Assembly: GCF_014695715.1 (NCBI RefSeq)
Contig: NZ_JACJOT010000001.1
Coordinates: 310,001-374,000 of the forward strand
From: Microcoleus sp. FACHB-68
GTDB lineage: Bacteria > Cyanobacteriota > Cyanobacteriia > Cyanobacteriales > Oscillatoriaceae
Direction: 5' to 3'
Length of the DNA: 64,000 nt
Both the position numbers and the translations under genes were made by a program. The notes below the pieces were generated by a model that saw only the letters and a list, made by a program, of their open reading frames with translations, was not told the DNA's origin and searched no databases. Below are positions 27,644 to 36,203 of the stretch, piece by piece; within the stretch, counting starts at the first letter, position 1, and each line of letters starts with the position of its first letter.

Positions 27644-28012
27644 AGTCTCGATTTTACAGTTTAGATTCTAGATGAAGAGAATTGTTGAGATCCTTGATAG
27701 CGCTGGGTTTTAGCTTTTTAAGTTTTGCTTTTTACCCCGAATCAATCGGATATTAAAGCAGTTGTGCAATCGTTTTGCGGGTAAGGGACAAGACAGCAGG
27801 CGTGTATTTGCCTACTTTCCTCATTTTAGAAGCCGGTTCGCAGCTCAACAGAGGTTGTGGCATATTTACTGTTGGGCACAAGATGCTAATTTAGTTGCAA
27901 GCTCAGAAGTCAGAAGTCTGGAGACTGAAAAGTAACGAGTAAACAGTGAAATTAAAGACCGGCTCTACACTCTTCACGTCAAACTAGCCCCTAACCCCCA
28001 GCACTTTTCGCA
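27644..28012. other. Divergent spacer between mfd and CNNM gene
   Basis: A 369-nt stretch that should carry promoters for both genes. Nothing else is recognisable. Confidence 0.4.
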
Positions 28013-29338
28013 ATGTCCTCAACCATTGAAATTCTGATTATTCTCCTGCTAATTTTGGCAAATGGCCTGTTTGTTATGTCAGAGATGGCCATCGTCTCTT
28101 CCCGCAAAGCGCGATTGCAACAAATAGCCAACCAAGGTGATATTAAGGCCCGTACAGCGCTAGACCTGGCAAATGCCCCGAATCAGTTTTTGCCAACTGT
28201 TCAGGTGGGGATCACATTGCTGGCAATCGTCTCCGGTGCCTACGGTGAAACGACATTTTCTAAAATACTCAGGCCGCTGCTCAGTCAGGTTCCCTTCCTG
28301 AATCCATACAGGGAATTGCTCGCTACCCTAATTTCAGTGTTGATCATCACCTATCTGACGCTGATTATTGGTGAACTCGTGCCTAAGCGATTGGCACTGA
28401 ATAACCCGGAACCACTGGCTGCTGCCGTCGCCATTCCGATGCGGATGTTGGCTAGATTAGCCTCTCCCATTGTGTTTCTGTTAAGCGCTTCTACCGATAT
28501 TGTGGTGCGGATGTTGGGCATCAGACCCTCTACAGAGCCACAAGTGACAGAGGAAGAGATCAAAGTTTTGATTGAGCAAGGCACTGAGGCGGGAACGTTT
28601 GAGGAAGCGGAACAAGACATGGTGGAACGGGTGTTTCGCCTGGGGGATCGCCCTGTCAGTGCGCTGATGACGCCGCGCCCAGAAATTGTCTGGCTTAACC
28701 TTGAAGACTCGGCTGAAGCAAACCGGCAAAAGATGATCCACAGCAACCATTCTCGGCTTCTGGTGTGTCAGAGCGAGCTTGACAATGTGCTGGGTGTTGT
28801 GCAAGTGACGGATTTATTATCTCGTTGTTTGGCCGGGGAACCACTCGATTTGACCATGCTGTTGCGCCGGCCTTTATTTGTCCCAGAAAGCACGCGAGGA
28901 TTGAAAGTTCTAGAGTTATTCAAGCAAACGGCCACTCACATCGTGCTGGTTGTAGATGAATACGGCATTATCCAGGGATTAGTGACGATTAATGACATTT
29001 TAATAGAGATTGTTGGGGATATTCCCTCTATTGATGAGTCGGATGATCCGCAAATTGTGCAACGTGAGGATGGTTCTTGGTTGCTGGATGGGATGTTATC
29101 GGTGGATGAGTTTTTTGAACTATTTGGAATTGAGGATGTTCGGGAAGAGAAGGATGAAAATTATAACACAATGGGGGGGTTTGTAATTACGCAGTTGGGG
29201 CGTATTCCCAATTCTGCTGATCATTTTGTGTGGCATAATCTACGGGTTGAAGTGGTGGATATGGATGGCAACCGCGTTGATAAGGTGCTGGTGATGCCGG
29301 TGCCGGCAGGATCGCCTGAGCGCAAAAGCAGTGATTGA
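28013..29338 (+). CDS. CNNM/CorC-type membrane protein (DUF21-CBS-CorC_HlyC)
   Basis: This 441-residue protein of the hemolysin C/CorC/CNNM class was once annotated as hemolysin and is now linked to magnesium or cobalt efflux. Residues 1-190 form the DUF21 transmembrane domain (ILANGLFVMSEMAIVSSRKA, AIVSGAYGE, LIIGELVPKRLALNNPE). Two CBS motifs follow (SALMTPRPEIVWLN; TATHIVLVVDEYGIIQGLVT), and a CorC_HlyC domain closes the protein (about 350-435, YNTMGGFVITQLGRIP). The start ATG 28013 gives the usual N-terminus. The cdd gene follows by 39 nt, so they may be co-transcribed, although no functional tie is known. Confidence 0.93.
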   Translation: MSSTIEILIILLLILANGLFVMSEMAIVSSRKARLQQIANQGDIKARTALDLANAPNQFLPTVQVGITLLAIVSGAYGETTFSKILRPLLSQVPFLNPYRELLATLISVLIITYLTLIIGELVPKRLALNNPEPLAAAVAIPMRMLARLASPIVFLLSASTDIVVRMLGIRPSTEPQVTEEEIKVLIEQGTEAGTFEEAEQDMVERVFRLGDRPVSALMTPRPEIVWLNLEDSAEANRQKMIHSNHSRLLVCQSELDNVLGVVQVTDLLSRCLAGEPLDLTMLLRRPLFVPESTRGLKVLELFKQTATHIVLVVDEYGIIQGLVTINDILIEIVGDIPSIDESDDPQIVQREDGSWLLDGMLSVDEFFELFGIEDVREEKDENYNTMGGFVITQLGRIPNSADHFVWHNLRVEVVDMDGNRVDKVLVMPVPAGSPERKSSD

Positions 29339-29377
29339 GATTTTGGAGATTAGGAAATATTTGTTAATAACAGGAAG

Positions 29378-29785
29378 ATGATGGCTTCTAGTCTTTCGGA
29401 TGAAGATCGTTCTCGACTTTTACCGGCAGCGTTGGAGGCGGTTAAACAGGCTTATGCTCCTTATTCTCAGTTTAAGGTTGGGGCGGCGGTTCTGACAAAA
29501 AAGGGGAATTTGTTTGCCGGCTGCAATGTTGAAAATGCTTCTTATGGTTTAACGATTTGTGCGGAACGAGTGGCGATTTGTTCAGCAGTGGCGGCGGAAG
29601 GTGAGGCAATGGAAATTCAGGCAATTGCTGTGGTTAATGAACAAAAGGTGCCTTGCTCTCCTTGTGGTGCGTGCCGGCAATTTATTTTTGAGTTTGGGGC
29701 AGATGCACTTGTCATTTTTCAAGGACGGGAAGGTTTCACAGAAATGCCGGCAGCCGAGTTGTTGCCTGATGGATTTCGATTGTGA
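29378..29785 (+). CDS. cdd: Cytidine deaminase
   Basis: Cytidine deaminase converts cytidine and deoxycytidine to uridine forms in pyrimidine salvage. The 135-residue protein is the short homotetrameric type with a three-cysteine zinc site: Cys61 with the catalytic Glu63 in TICAERVA, and Cys96 and Cys99 in SPCGACRQF. The substrate motif GCNVENASYG is intact. It ends ELLPDGFRL, close to the family's usual ELLPxxF ending. An AGGAAG lies just before the ATG. The last 39 nt, coding for PAAELLPDGFRL and the stop, occur again exactly at 35671-35709, beyond the CHAT gene. The gene therefore forms the left edge of a candidate inserted island. Confidence 0.95.
   Translation: MMASSLSDEDRSRLLPAALEAVKQAYAPYSQFKVGAAVLTKKGNLFAGCNVENASYGLTICAERVAICSAVAAEGEAMEIQAIAVVNEQKVPCSPCGACRQFIFEFGADALVIFQGREGFTEMPAAELLPDGFRL
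29747..29785 (+). repeat. Left copy of 39-bp direct repeat (3' end of cdd)
   Basis: This stretch is identical over 39 bp to 35671-35709 and diverges on both sides. It could be an attachment-site-like duplication flanking the 29.8-35.7 kb island. Confidence 0.85.
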
Positions 29786-30125
29786 TGAGGGGGGCAAGAG
29801 GCTAATCGCCTAGAAAAACATTCAAAACTAATTAACTCCACAACAAAAGCCGGTTGCAATGTGCCGGCTCCCCAAATCTATATAAAAAATAAACGGGTTT
29901 GCGCCTTGTGGGGTGCCTGCCGATTGATGCCTCAGCCACCGTGAGAGCTAGGATTGAAAATTAATTGCTTCCACCGGCTAAGGATACTCCATAACACAAG
30001 TTTTGCTACCTTGCCTTAACTTGCAAGCAGAATACTGGAGATATGGTTGGCACAGCCTTACATTCTTTTGAGAGAATATTTTTATTGACATTCCTCAGCA
30101 GGAATATTATCGTAAGAGGTAAGAC
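29786..30125. other. Spacer between cdd and the toxin-like gene
   Basis: A 340-nt stretch that includes a short hairpin (AGCCGG at 29848-29853 with CCGGCT at 29864-29869) and no coding sequence. The promoter of the gene pair should lie near 30000-30110. Confidence 0.4.
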
Positions 30126-30530
30126 ATGGTGTGGACTTGGGAGCTGTATCAGGATGCTGGCGGGGAAGTCCCCAAGGAATTACTAGCTTTTTTCATCAGA
30201 ATGATGCCAGAGGAGGAACTACCAAGCGCCGCGCCGTCGCCAGTGCTAACCCCGGCAGAAACTAAGCGGCTCCAAGTCAATCTCGGATACCTGTGTTCCA
30301 AAGGTTTAGCGTCTCTAACTAGCGACATCTTCGAGAAATTAGAGGATGACCTGTACGAGTTCCGCATGACCAAGAGCGAACATAACCCTCGGTTCATCCT
30401 GACTCCTGTGACTCCCCAGCGATTTGTAGTGCTGCACGCTTTTATGAAGAAATACGACGGTGCCATCAAAGATAAAGACAAAGAACCAGCGAGACAAAGA
30501 CTCCGCGAACTGAAGGCGCGAGAAAGCTAA
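30126..30530 (+). CDS. RelE/HigB-like toxin (DUF891 type)
   Basis: This 134-residue protein has a C-terminal half that fits the phage Gp49/HigB-like (DUF891) branch of the RelE superfamily of ribosome-dependent mRNA nucleases. It has LEDDLYEFRM, then a strand with RFILTPVTPQRFVVLHAFMKK, and a final helix EPARQRLRELKARES. These match the usual order of LWELR, a strand ending LLHGFxKK, and a basic C-terminal helix. The N-terminal 60 residues are less typical. A strong site (AAGAGGT) precedes the ATG. The stop codon overlaps the ATG of the HTH gene by one base (TAATG), the toxin-first order typical of higBA. The role as a toxin is inferred. Confidence 0.72.
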   Translation: MVWTWELYQDAGGEVPKELLAFFIRMMPEEELPSAAPSPVLTPAETKRLQVNLGYLCSKGLASLTSDIFEKLEDDLYEFRMTKSEHNPRFILTPVTPQRFVVLHAFMKKYDGAIKDKDKEPARQRLRELKARES

Positions 30531-31282
30531 TGAAAAAGCAGTACAACTTTCAAAACTGGCTCCAAACAAAGGTAAGCGATGACTCAGAAGTAGTTTTGGC
30601 TGGTAAGTTAGAGTATCTGCGGCTTTACCTGACTGACGCGATGCGGGAGTTACGCACCAAAGCAGGACTCACTCAAGCACAGTTAGCCGAAAAGTTGGGA
30701 GTACAACAAGCAGCCGTGTCCAAGCTGGAGTCGGCACTTAAAAACCACGAGTTAGAGTCGGTACTGAACTATTTGCATAAATTGGATGCAGACTTGCTGG
30801 TGGCTGTCAAGCAGGAAGATGAACTTTATCAGGTCAGCGACAATTCTGGGATGGTGCTGGTAGACGTACCCATTAAAGTCCAAGAACTGGCTGCCTCAAA
30901 AGGGATGAGTCTGCGCGATTATGTTCAGACAGCGATAAGGCGCTTCTCCCCGCAGGGTAGAACGGTTAGAGAATCACTGACAACTTTTTTGGAAAGTGAT
31001 GACCCGGTTGCTGTGCAGGTACGGGAGAGGCTGAAAGCTAAATCGCCAGAAGAAATTGCGATTGAGTTGGAAAAATGCCTCAGTATTTCCGATGAAGAAG
31101 ACCGGACTTTTGCCGTAAAAAATGCTTTAGCGGGAGGAATTATAAGTGGAGACAATAACCGCGATGCTAGTAATAGAAACGATGAAATCGAATTACTGGA
31201 TTTAGCCGAAAGTCTGATAGAAAAATTAGCCTCTATTTTAGATGGTTTTTTAGGCAATTTTGCTAGCAGTGGGGAAGTTTAA
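30530..31282 (+). CDS. HTH (Xre) antitoxin-like regulator with shared C-terminal domain
   Basis: This 250-residue protein has three parts. Residues 34-92 form an Xre/Cro helix-turn-helix (LRTKAGLTQAQLAEKLGVQQ followed by AAVSKLES). Residues about 108-139 look like a ribbon-helix-helix (VLVDVPIKVQELAASKGMSL then RDYVQTAIRRF), unusual beside an HTH. Residues 180-233 form a domain (LEKC, DEEDR, NALAGG, NNRD, ELLDLAESL) that recurs with 35 identities in 54 gapless positions in the protein at 31722-32312. It should neutralise the RelE-like product and repress the operon by analogy with HigA. Its length is more than twice that of a usual HigA. Confidence 0.75.
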   Translation: MKKQYNFQNWLQTKVSDDSEVVLAGKLEYLRLYLTDAMRELRTKAGLTQAQLAEKLGVQQAAVSKLESALKNHELESVLNYLHKLDADLLVAVKQEDELYQVSDNSGMVLVDVPIKVQELAASKGMSLRDYVQTAIRRFSPQGRTVRESLTTFLESDDPVAVQVRERLKAKSPEEIAIELEKCLSISDEEDRTFAVKNALAGGIISGDNNRDASNRNDEIELLDLAESLIEKLASILDGFLGNFASSGEV

Positions 31283-31341
31283 GCAAGAAAAGCTCCCTAA
31301 AAACTATATAGACAGAGGAGATTAAGAAAGGTAAAAGTCAA

Positions 31342-31725
31342 TTGATTATTGATGAATTTAAGCGAAAAGCGGTTGTTCAAGCGATTGAAAAAATCAGAGA
31401 TAAAATCATTTGGAAACCTGAGAAAGCAGACTTTCATTTGGTCAAAAGGATTCGCTTAGGCCATTTAACAGATGATGCTACCCTTGAACAATATAATGCG
31501 CTCATCACTTTTGTAGTTACTAATCTTGATGCCAATGTTTATCTCTATGTTTATGGAGAAACGATTTATCCCACACTGGTAGCCATTGTGGAGGATAAAC
31601 TATGGCTAGTGATGATTAGCTTGGATGGGGTTTTAGAAACTGCCTTTCCTCCTGATGACCCCGAAGGCTATCTAGCTAATTCAGCGTTTGTCTATCTAGG
31701 TTCAGCAAAGGAGTTAGAGCTATGA
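31342..31725 (+). CDS. Unknown small protein, possible second toxin
   Basis: This 127-residue protein is one I do not recognise with certainty. It starts with TTG (no in-frame ATG precedes the conserved part) and an AAAGG lies about 12 nt upstream. Visible stretches are HLVKRIRLGHLTDDATLEQY, VYLYVYGETIYPTLVAIVED and KLWLVMISLDGVLETAFPPD, a mixed alpha/beta pattern with charged residues that could suit a small nuclease of the barnase/colicin E5/RelE-like class. That fold guess is weak. The stop overlaps the next ATG by four bases (ATGA), and the partner shares a domain with the adjacent antitoxin-like protein. By position it mirrors the toxin of the first pair. Confidence 0.6.
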   Translation: MIIDEFKRKAVVQAIEKIRDKIIWKPEKADFHLVKRIRLGHLTDDATLEQYNALITFVVTNLDANVYLYVYGETIYPTLVAIVEDKLWLVMISLDGVLETAFPPDDPEGYLANSAFVYLGSAKELEL

Positions 31726-32312
31726 ATCCTCTCTTAAAAAACTATTGCGTGAGTGTTGAGTTTCCTGATGTTAGTGGTGCGGAGCATTTAGAGATGCTGC
31801 AAATGCGTGATCGCGTCACAGAAATTGAATCTCAACTCACTCATGAAGAAAAAACTTTCCTGTCAAAAGCAGACCGCCAATTAGTTGAGAAAGCCAAGGA
31901 TTTTTATCAGGAATTATCGCGCTTTGTCAATTTAACAGAGAGACGAAAAGCTCAAGTAATTCCTCCTCAACGTTGGTGGTGGTATTTAGATGCAATCCAG
32001 GCTGTGAAGGGATTTTTGGCAAGCGATTATCCAGCCGCTGTGTGGGTAAGAGAAAGTCATAGCCCTTTAGCCGTTAGAGTGCAACAGCAACTAGAAACTG
32101 AGGGATTGCCTCAGACTGTTGCATATTTGGAAAAATGCTTTAATATTACCGATGAATATGACAGGCTCAGTGCTGCACAAAATATTTTAGCTGGTGGCGT
32201 GACTGCTACCAATAATAATCGTGATTCAAGTAGCAATAATGATGCAATAGAGTTACTAGATTTAGCAGAAAGCTTGTTAGAGAAATTAGAAGAGTTTTAT
32301 CAATTACCATGA
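31722..32312 (+). CDS. Unknown protein sharing C-terminal domain with the HTH antitoxin
   Basis: This is a 196-residue protein. The N-terminal 90 residues are helical with a coiled-coil-like stretch (MRDRVTEIESQLTHEEKTFL) and no DNA-binding motif that I can see. Residues 136-189 (LEKC, DEYDR, NILAGG, NNRD, ELLDLAESL) repeat the C-terminal domain of the preceding HTH protein with 35 identities in 54 positions and no gap. The gene begins inside the stop of the 127-residue ORF (ATGA overlap), so the two are translationally coupled. By analogy it may be the neutralising partner of that ORF. No function is known. Confidence 0.6.
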   Translation: MNPLLKNYCVSVEFPDVSGAEHLEMLQMRDRVTEIESQLTHEEKTFLSKADRQLVEKAKDFYQELSRFVNLTERRKAQVIPPQRWWWYLDAIQAVKGFLASDYPAAVWVRESHSPLAVRVQQQLETEGLPQTVAYLEKCFNITDEYDRLSAAQNILAGGVTATNNNRDSSSNNDAIELLDLAESLLEKLEEFYQLP

Positions 32313-32444
32313 TTTTAGTATTTTGTTAATCTCAAGTTAAGGGTTAATCACATTTTTCGATTCAATGAAAATTTATCTATTAGGGAAAGCCACACAACTA
32401 CCTATATTTTCTTTAAATTTGTATAAATAAAGAACTCAAAATTT

Positions 32445-35400
32445 ATGGCAAAAGGATTTGGCAAAATTTCATCAAACAAACGTGAAAAAAGCAAAAAAAA
32501 TAATCTCTATTTTCTCCTAAATATTTTACAAGAATTTGTAGATAGCGATAGCGACTGGCAAGTTTTAGAGAAGCTATTGCGAGAGAACTTAGACAAGCTG
32601 AAAAATGAAGAATTGGCTCAAGACTTACAACGCTGGACAATGAGTAAGTTGTTTAAAGCAACCTCCATAGAAGCAAAAGCCATTGCGAGTAGTCTCAATG
32701 ATTTCAGTAGATTTATTCAAAATTTTCCACTAGGGGATGTAGCTAATAATATTGAGATAGCTATTGCAGGCTACAAGGTTGTCGAGACTGTTGCTACTCG
32801 CGATGCCTTCCCAGAAGCCTGGGCTAGTGTACAAAACAATTTAGGTATTGCATACAGCGATCGGATTCGGGGCGCTCGATCTGATAACTTGGATGCAGCG
32901 ATCAAGTTTTTTGAAGCAGCTTTACAAGTTCATACTCGCAGTGCTTTTTCAGAGGAATGGGCAAAAATTCAGGCCAATCTAGGAAGTGCTTACCGTTTTA
33001 AGATTCGGGGAGACAGGGCAGAAAATCTAGAAAAAGCGATTATTTTTTACACAAATGCCTTACAAGTTTATAGCGATGAAAAGTTTCCTCAAGAATGGGC
33101 AGATGCCCAAACTAATTTAGGCGCTACATATATTGATAGAATAAAAGAGGATCGCGAATACAACCTGGAAAAGGCTATTATTCACTGTGAAAATGCCTTG
33201 AAAGTTAATACGCGTGAAAAGTTTCCAAAGGATTGGGCAGATACCCAATCGAATTTAGGGCTTGCCTATAGTGAGCTGATGCGAGGAAGCGAAAAAGAGA
33301 ACTTAGAGACAGCGATCAAGGCGTATGAAGCAGCGTTGCAAATTCATACTTACGAGGAATCTCCTGCAAGATGGGCTGCGCTACAAAACTTTTTGGGGAT
33401 TGCTTACTTTAAATGCACTCATGGCGACCAAGCTGAAAACATGAAATTCGCGGTTGCAGCATTCCAGTTAGCCTTAAAAGTTTTTACCTATCGTAATTTT
33501 CCTAAAGAATGGGCAGATACCCACACGAATCTTGGTGCTGCATATTTCAGCTCGATGAAAGATAACTGGGGGCAGAATCTGGAAGCAGCAGTTGAAGCAT
33601 TCAAGTTATCCTTGAAAATCTACAGACGCGAAGCGTTTCCCGAACAATGGGCTAGTGCTCAAAACAACTTGGGCTTTGCCTACAAGAACCAAGGTAAGGT
33701 TGTCAAGGCAATCAGGTGTTTTCAACTAGCATTAGAAATTTTCAAACCTGCTGCCTTTCCGAAGAAGAGCTTCAAAACAGCAAGCACTTTGGGCGACATA
33801 TACTTAGCTGAAGGGCAGTGGACTGAAGCAATTGAAACTTATAGCATCGCTATTGAGGCCATAGAAACCAGCCGCTCTTGGGCCAGCACCGATGCTCGTA
33901 GACAAGAAATTATGGGAGAAGCCTTTAATGTCTATGCAAGTATGGTGCAAGTCTGCATTCAAGCTGGTCAACTAAATAGAGCGGTTGAAACTGTTGAGCG
34001 TTCGCGCTCCAAACGCCTCGTAGATTTGATGGCAAGTAATGACCTTTACTCTGGGGGCAATATTCTTCCAAACGTTAAAGAATTATTGCAGCAACATGAA
34101 AGCTTACAAAATCAAATTGACTCAGAACGTTCTCATATTGATTCTGACAGGAACCAAGGGTTGATGAAAGCGGGAGGTCTCATCCAAAATCGTCCTGCTT
34201 TTCAAGCTTACAATGAGGCGATTGCCACCCTAGAATTCCAAAAGCAGCAAGTCTTTGAACAAATCAGGCGGTTAGATCCTGTACTTGCTGGCGAAATTCA
34301 AGTTAGCGCCCCAAGTTTAGCCCAGATGCAGCAGCTCATTGATCAACCTACCACCGCTATCGTGAGTTTCTACACAACGACCAACAACACTTATATCTTC
34401 GTCCTGCGGCAAAATCAGTCACCTCCCTATCTTCATACCTGTGCAGTAGAAGGAATAGAAACATTGCAAAACTGGATTTATGAAAACTGGTTACAACCAT
34501 ACCTTAACGATGGAGAGACTTGGCAGTCTCAGGTTAGTGATTTCTTAAGTGATCTCGCTCAACGGTTGCAAATTGATCACCTGATTGACCACTATCTCCA
34601 AGGCATTGAAGAACTAATTTTAGTCCCTCACTTGCTGTTGCACCAAATTCCTCTTGCAGCTTTGCCTATTCAAGACACTGAACACTCGTATCTGGGTGAT
34701 AAATTCCTAATTCGCTATGTCCCCAGTTGTCAAGTTTTAGAATTCTGCCAAGACCGCGAAAATCGACATCCAATCGGAGATTTTTTCAACTACGGTATCG
34801 TTGCAGATGCCACAGAAGACCTACCCTGTGCCAGTTTTGAAGCAGAGCAAATTGCTTATCTGTTCAATATCCCTGAAAGTCAGCATTTGAAAGGTCGCAG
34901 TCAAGCCACAAAAAGCAACTATCGTCAATTAGCTTCCCAAGTTCAGGTGCTTCATTCCTGCCACCATGCCAAATCTCGTCTTGATAAACCACTAGAATCA
35001 ATACTGCAACTAGCAGATGAGACGGTGACACTGGGAGAACTGTTTACTCCAGGTTGGCGACTTCCAAAACTATTGGATGTATTTCTTTCCTGCTGTGAGA
35101 CAGGTTTGGGAGTTCCTGAATCTCTGGCTGATGAGATTCTGACGCTCTCGATGGGCTTTTTGTGTGCTGGGGCAAGAAGCGTTATTAGTACGCTCTGGTC
35201 AGTGAATGACTTGGCTACAGCCCTCTTTTCTATTTTTTACTATCAGCATCGGCAAGAAGGTAAAACTCGCCCGGAAGCTTTGCAACAAGCACAGAAAAAA
35301 TTGCGATCCCTTACCCAAGAAGATATCAGAACACTCTCCCAAATGTTAGAAACCAAGCGCAAAGAGGCTAGAACACAACGCAACCAAAACCTGCCTGAGT

Positions 35401-35546
35401 CAGCAGACTATTTAAAATGGGATAGTGAATATAAAAAGTACGCCGGAGTGACACTTCAGATTCAGAAATTCAGAAATTCTCCCGACTCTGAACCCTTTTC
35501 ACATCCCCGCTACTGGGCAGCTTTCACCTGTTCTGGCTTGCGCTGA
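32445..35546 (+). CDS. TPR-CHAT caspase-like protease
   Basis: This 1033-residue protein is built from a short N-terminal helical region, a long TPR-like array (about residues 95-480, repeats with FPxxWAxxQxNLGxAY), a coiled linker, and a C-terminal CHAT domain (about 720-1030). The catalytic dyad is visible: His840 in LHSCHH and Cys884 in FLSCCETGLG. The nearby ADEILTLSMGFLCAGARSVI and STLWSVNDLATALF are typical of active CHAT proteases. CHAT proteases with TPR arms act as caspase-like executors, for example in type III-E CRISPR (TPR-CHAT/Csx29) and gasdermin systems. No CRISPR or gasdermin gene is visible. It lies 132 nt behind the second gene pair on the same strand. Confidence 0.9.
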   Translation: MAKGFGKISSNKREKSKKNNLYFLLNILQEFVDSDSDWQVLEKLLRENLDKLKNEELAQDLQRWTMSKLFKATSIEAKAIASSLNDFSRFIQNFPLGDVANNIEIAIAGYKVVETVATRDAFPEAWASVQNNLGIAYSDRIRGARSDNLDAAIKFFEAALQVHTRSAFSEEWAKIQANLGSAYRFKIRGDRAENLEKAIIFYTNALQVYSDEKFPQEWADAQTNLGATYIDRIKEDREYNLEKAIIHCENALKVNTREKFPKDWADTQSNLGLAYSELMRGSEKENLETAIKAYEAALQIHTYEESPARWAALQNFLGIAYFKCTHGDQAENMKFAVAAFQLALKVFTYRNFPKEWADTHTNLGAAYFSSMKDNWGQNLEAAVEAFKLSLKIYRREAFPEQWASAQNNLGFAYKNQGKVVKAIRCFQLALEIFKPAAFPKKSFKTASTLGDIYLAEGQWTEAIETYSIAIEAIETSRSWASTDARRQEIMGEAFNVYASMVQVCIQAGQLNRAVETVERSRSKRLVDLMASNDLYSGGNILPNVKELLQQHESLQNQIDSERSHIDSDRNQGLMKAGGLIQNRPAFQAYNEAIATLEFQKQQVFEQIRRLDPVLAGEIQVSAPSLAQMQQLIDQPTTAIVSFYTTTNNTYIFVLRQNQSPPYLHTCAVEGIETLQNWIYENWLQPYLNDGETWQSQVSDFLSDLAQRLQIDHLIDHYLQGIEELILVPHLLLHQIPLAALPIQDTEHSYLGDKFLIRYVPSCQVLEFCQDRENRHPIGDFFNYGIVADATEDLPCASFEAEQIAYLFNIPESQHLKGRSQATKSNYRQLASQVQVLHSCHHAKSRLDKPLESILQLADETVTLGELFTPGWRLPKLLDVFLSCCETGLGVPESLADEILTLSMGFLCAGARSVISTLWSVNDLATALFSIFYYQHRQEGKTRPEALQQAQKKLRSLTQEDIRTLSQMLETKRKEARTQRNQNLPESADYLKWDSEYKKYAGVTLQIQKFRNSPDSEPFSHPRYWAAFTCSGLR

Positions 35547-36203
35547 GCATTGAACGAACCTAGCGATTTTGATTGGGCAATTTGGTTACAAGGGTCAACC
35601 GGCATTTTCATCCTTGCTCACCCAATAACCGGCAGCCTTGCGCTTCCCTTTGATGGCGTTGTGCAGAATACCGGCAGCCGAGTTGTTGCCTGATGGATTT
35701 CGATTGTGAGCGCAGTGCCGGTGGAAAGAATAATGACAGCGACAATCAGCCAAATAAGCTAGCCATCACTTTGACCATTTTCTGGCCCTCTGATAAACCG
35801 AACTCTACAAAGGGTTGGCATTCGGGGCAAGGCAGATGTTAACCTACCAGCAAGTAGTTTAGAAGATTTACCAGCCGGCCATCTGTAGATTCAGCTAAGC
35901 TGTCTCTTACTGAACTGAAAGCTCAGTTACTTTTGTTGTACTTTTTCAGGGATGCGCGATGACTGGGCGGCATTTCTCAAAATTAACCGGCTGGTTGATT
36001 TGTGCAGAAACGCAAAGGCAACGCTAACACGACTTTTTATTGTTTAAATTTTAAAACTTGGTGCCAAAAAGGAATACAGGGCAAAAGGCACTGCTACTAG
36101 AGACTGGAAAGGACAACTAGACAGCTCACATTTCGCTTAACTTTAGATCAATCTATCTTGACCGGCATCCGCCCCCACACAAGAGACAGTAAATAACTAA
36201 ACA
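35547..36203. other. Intergenic region at right edge of island
   Basis: A 657-nt stretch without a supported gene. It holds the right 39-bp copy of the cdd 3' end and a small hairpin AACTGA/TCAGTT (35913-35928). CCGGC motifs resume from about 35598, suggesting native sequence from there on. Confidence 0.5.
35671..35709 (+). repeat. Right copy of 39-bp direct repeat (3' end of cdd)
   Basis: An exact 39-bp copy of the last 39 nt of cdd, including the stop codon, in the same orientation and 5.9 kb downstream. No other cdd sequence surrounds it. Confidence 0.85.

Noticed and set aside
29848-29869. Hairpin behind cdd as a terminator
   Set aside because: The stem is only 6 bp with a 10-nt loop and no T run follows.
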